64,000 nucleotides of DNA from Rhodospirillaceae bacterium (lineage in GTDB: Bacteria > Pseudomonadota > Alphaproteobacteria > Rhodospirillales > Rhodospirillaceae). Made by a program: the position numbers and the translations under genes. Location of the stretch: positions 1 through 64,000 of the forward strand of contig JAQWQC010000025.1 in assembly GCA_029245025.1 (NCBI GenBank). The letters are read 5' to 3'. Every line of letters begins with the position of its first letter. The first letter of the stretch is position 1. This document shows positions 62,139 to 64,000 of the stretch, in pieces. Below the pieces are notes generated by a model. The model had not been told where the DNA came from and searched no databases. It worked only from the letters and a program-made list of their open reading frames with translations.

Positions 62139-63521
62139 TTATTCGGCTGGATGATGCTCTTGGCGTTCAACCAATTTGCGCCCGCCTGCCAAACGGTCTG
62201 AGGTTATTTTAAAGATAATCGGGCTAAGTAGTAGCAGTGCCAGCAAATTTGGCACAGCCATCAAGGCATTCATAATGTCGGCCATGAGCCAGATGATTTC
62301 CAAGCCTGTGAGCGCGCCCACGGGGATTGCAGCACACCACAGCACACGAAAGGGTGTGATTGCCTTCGGACCGAACAGGTATTCGGCACAACGCTCACCA
62401 TAGTAGCTCCAGCCTAAAATGGTAGTGAAGGCAAAAACCATGAGAGCGAACACTACGATGTAGTTGCCGTAAGGCAGGGCCGTGTCGAAGGCTAACGCTG
62501 TCATCGTCGCGCCGTTCTCGCCACTGGTCCAGGCTCCTGTCACGATGATGACCAAAGCCGTCATGGTGCAAACAAGAATAGTATCGATGAATGTCCCTAG
62601 CATGCCAATGGCACCTTGACGAACAGGGTCGTTGGTCTTTGCGGCGGCGTGCGCGATGGGGGCAGAGCCGAGACCTGCTTCGTTTGAGAAAATTCCGCGG
62701 GCGACCCCAAAGCGGATGGCTGCCATTACGGCAGCACCGGCGAAGCCACCCGTTGCAGCAGTTCCGGTGAAGGCGTCTGTGACAATCATAGCAAGAGCGG
62801 CTGGAATGTCGCCGAGGTGCATTGCCAAGATGATGAGGCTCGCGCTGACATAGAACACCACCATGATCGGGACTAACTTGCCAGCTACCTGCGCGATACG
62901 TTGAATGCCGCCGATCAAAACCATTGCCGTCAAGGTGAGGACAACAAAAGCAGTGATCCACATAGGCACACCAAGGTTTGATTCAACTACATCTGAAATT
63001 GAGTTTGCTTGGACTGTATTTCCAGCTCCAAGACCGGCGGCGATGGCGAGGAGGGCAAAGGTTGTGCCGAGCCAGGCCCATTTCGGACCGAGGCCGTTCT
63101 TGATGTAGTACATCGGGCCGCCGACATAGCGGCCATCCTCGTCGATCTCACGGAAATGGACGGCCATAACGGCTTCACCGTACTTCGTGGCCATGCCAAC
63201 GAAAGCGGTCATCCACATCCAGAAAATAGCACCAGGTCCGCCGAGGAAGATTGCTGTCGCAACACCAGCGATATTACCCGTCCCGACAGTTGCCGAGAGC
63301 GCCGTCATCAACGCTTTAAAGGGAGAAATTTCTCCATCGCCACTAGCATCTTCGCTGGCGTCTTTACTGAATAGGACACGTAGCGCCTCTGGCAGGCGCC
63401 GGATCGACATGCCTTTCAGTCCGATGGTGAGATAGAGGCCAATGCCCAGCAGTGGAAACATCATGATAAGCCAGACCCAACCGCTGATCACATCCAAAAC
63501 GCCAGCAAAGTTATCCATCAA
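62139..63521 (-). CDS. AGCS-family amino acid:cation symporter
   Basis: A 460-residue membrane protein with about ten to eleven helices. Family signatures: LSATVGTGNIAGVATAIFLGGPGAIFWMW split across helices near residues 75-103, KYGEAVMAVHFREIDEDG, GGPMYYIKNGLG, and GRGIFSNEAGLGSAPIAHAA-like residues (RGIFSNEAGLGSAPIAHAAA). It takes up alanine or glycine with sodium. Co-oriented with the SQR gene, 23 bases apart, though a functional link is not obvious. Confidence 0.93.
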   Translation of the reverse strand: MMDNFAGVLDVISGWVWLIMMFPLLGIGLYLTIGLKGMSIRRLPEALRVLFSKDASEDASGDGEISPFKALMTALSATVGTGNIAGVATAIFLGGPGAIFWMWMTAFVGMATKYGEAVMAVHFREIDEDGRYVGGPMYYIKNGLGPKWAWLGTTFALLAIAAGLGAGNTVQANSISDVVESNLGVPMWITAFVVLTLTAMVLIGGIQRIAQVAGKLVPIMVVFYVSASLIILAMHLGDIPAALAMIVTDAFTGTAATGGFAGAAVMAAIRFGVARGIFSNEAGLGSAPIAHAAAKTNDPVRQGAIGMLGTFIDTILVCTMTALVIIVTGAWTSGENGATMTALAFDTALPYGNYIVVFALMVFAFTTILGWSYYGERCAEYLFGPKAITPFRVLWCAAIPVGALTGLEIIWLMADIMNALMAVPNLLALLLLSPIIFKITSDRLAGGRKLVERQEHHPAE

Positions 63522-63596
63522 TCGATCCCCTGTTTTTCCCCGAACCCGAGCCGGGCTGAACTAACCATACCGGTCTCGGGCCTGAGTCTCAAAGGG

Positions 63597-64000
63597 CTAT
63601 GCGGGACCGCTGTCTGATGGCGGATATCGGTGGGTTTTGCCGTTGATGTCTTCAACACGGGTCAGACCATCATCTGTGGTTGTCAGGTAAGACGGCCCGA
63701 CAGGCACCTTGCCGTATCCCCCGGGGATATCGAGCATATAAGTAGGAAGGGCAAGGCCTGAAACATTGCCCAGGAGGTGTTTCATTAGGGCTTGGCCAGC
63801 TTCAATCGGCACCCGGAAATGGCTGGTGCCAGGGGCCAGATCCGGGTGGTGCAGATAGTAAGGAGTTATGCGTGCGCGGACCATGGCGCGAAACAAATCT
63901 TCTAATGAGGCGGCCTGGTCATTGACCCCTTTTAGCAACACGGTCTGCCCGACCAGGGGAATGCCAGCCCCAGCCAGTCGATCACACGCGGCAACTGCGT
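63597..64000 (-). CDS. KamA-family radical SAM protein (EpmB/lysine 2,3-aminomutase type), partial
   Basis: Only the C-terminal 133 residues are in the window, because the gene continues beyond the right edge. The text AGAGIPLVGQTVLLKGVND, ARITPYYLHHPDLAPGTSHF, and LALPTYMLDIPGGYGKVPVG is characteristic of lysine 2,3-aminomutases. The C-terminal ending is short, as in EpmB (YjeK), which makes (R)-beta-lysine for EF-P modification. The radical SAM CxxxCxxC motif lies outside. EpmA or EF-P genes may lie beyond the edge. Confidence 0.85.
   Translation of the reverse strand, partial: AVAACDRLAGAGIPLVGQTVLLKGVNDQAASLEDLFRAMVRARITPYYLHHPDLAPGTSHFRVPIEAGQALMKHLLGNVSGLALPTYMLDIPGGYGKVPVGPSYLTTTDDGLTRVEDINGKTHRYPPSDSGPA

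Noticed and set aside
62395-62961. 188-codon minus-strand frame inside the symporter gene
   Set aside because: Cys/His/Arg-rich shadow of the AGCS gene in another frame; no motif pattern.

Overview
This window looks like the chromosome of an alphaproteobacterium, probably outside the well-studied orders and perhaps Rhodospirillales-like. The evidence is a CtrA cell-cycle regulator with a ChpT-type histidine phosphotransferase, a class I lysyl-tRNA synthetase, HrcA/CIRCE-type control of groESL, and small families common in alphaproteobacteria (DUF1489, DUF2333, DUF3553, TIGR01459-type HAD). No rRNA, tRNA, CRISPR array, intact transposase or prophage was seen.

Layout. 0-7.6 kb: a radical SAM gene next to an internally deleted Crp/Fnr regulator, a frameshifted receiver protein, a MarR regulator, pyrD-HAD, nadK, moaA, DUF3553 and chpT. 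7.8-11.6 kb: a three-gene carbamoyltransferase cassette (SxtJ-like, DUF5989, NodU/CmcH-type), a decayed glycine-zipper lipoprotein and ctrA. 11.9-29.9 kb: an accessory region of mostly exported or redox proteins. It holds three Tat-exported DUF1838 paralogues, an S10 carboxypeptidase-like protein, an exported SDR, a Rieske oxygenase, a flavoprotein, a TPR-glycosyltransferase, a hydrolase without a nucleophilic serine, and a compact run encoding an exported 606-residue chelatase-like protein, a GHSMG hydrolase and a possible CpcT/CpeT-like protein. 29.9-41 kb: core genes tldD, ctaA, a GT2 glycosyltransferase followed by a broken LAB_N gene, groESL, a DinG-like helicase and lysK. 41-49.2 kb: a complete fatty-acid beta-oxidation operon (acyl-CoA ligase, MerR-type regulator, thiolase, bifunctional hydroxyacyl-CoA dehydrogenase/hydratase, acyl-CoA dehydrogenase, thioesterase) with a perfect palindrome upstream of its first gene. 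49.4-64 kb: an SCP2 protein, tandem beta-lactamase-fold hydrolases, DUF1489, an SDR, an EamA transporter, msrB-DUF427, two more serine-less hydrolases, a sulfide:quinone oxidoreductase-like enzyme, an AGCS symporter and a partial EpmB/KamA-type gene.

The most distinctive feature is gene decay in the gaps between intact genes. I could read eleven relics: precise internal deletions (Crp/Fnr, GIY-YIG), frameshifts (receiver, AbrB-like, SDR, LAB_N), point stops (glycine-zipper lipoprotein, Gly/Tyr-rich secreted protein) and truncations (peptide-binding protein, MDR reductase, tannase). Neighbouring core genes are intact, so this looks like ongoing loss of accessory functions rather than bad sequence, although frameshifts in a single assembly need read-level confirmation.

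The best candidates for undescribed biology are the DUF1838 / exported chelatase-like / CpcT-like region, and the three alpha/beta hydrolases that carry histidine where the nucleophilic serine should be.
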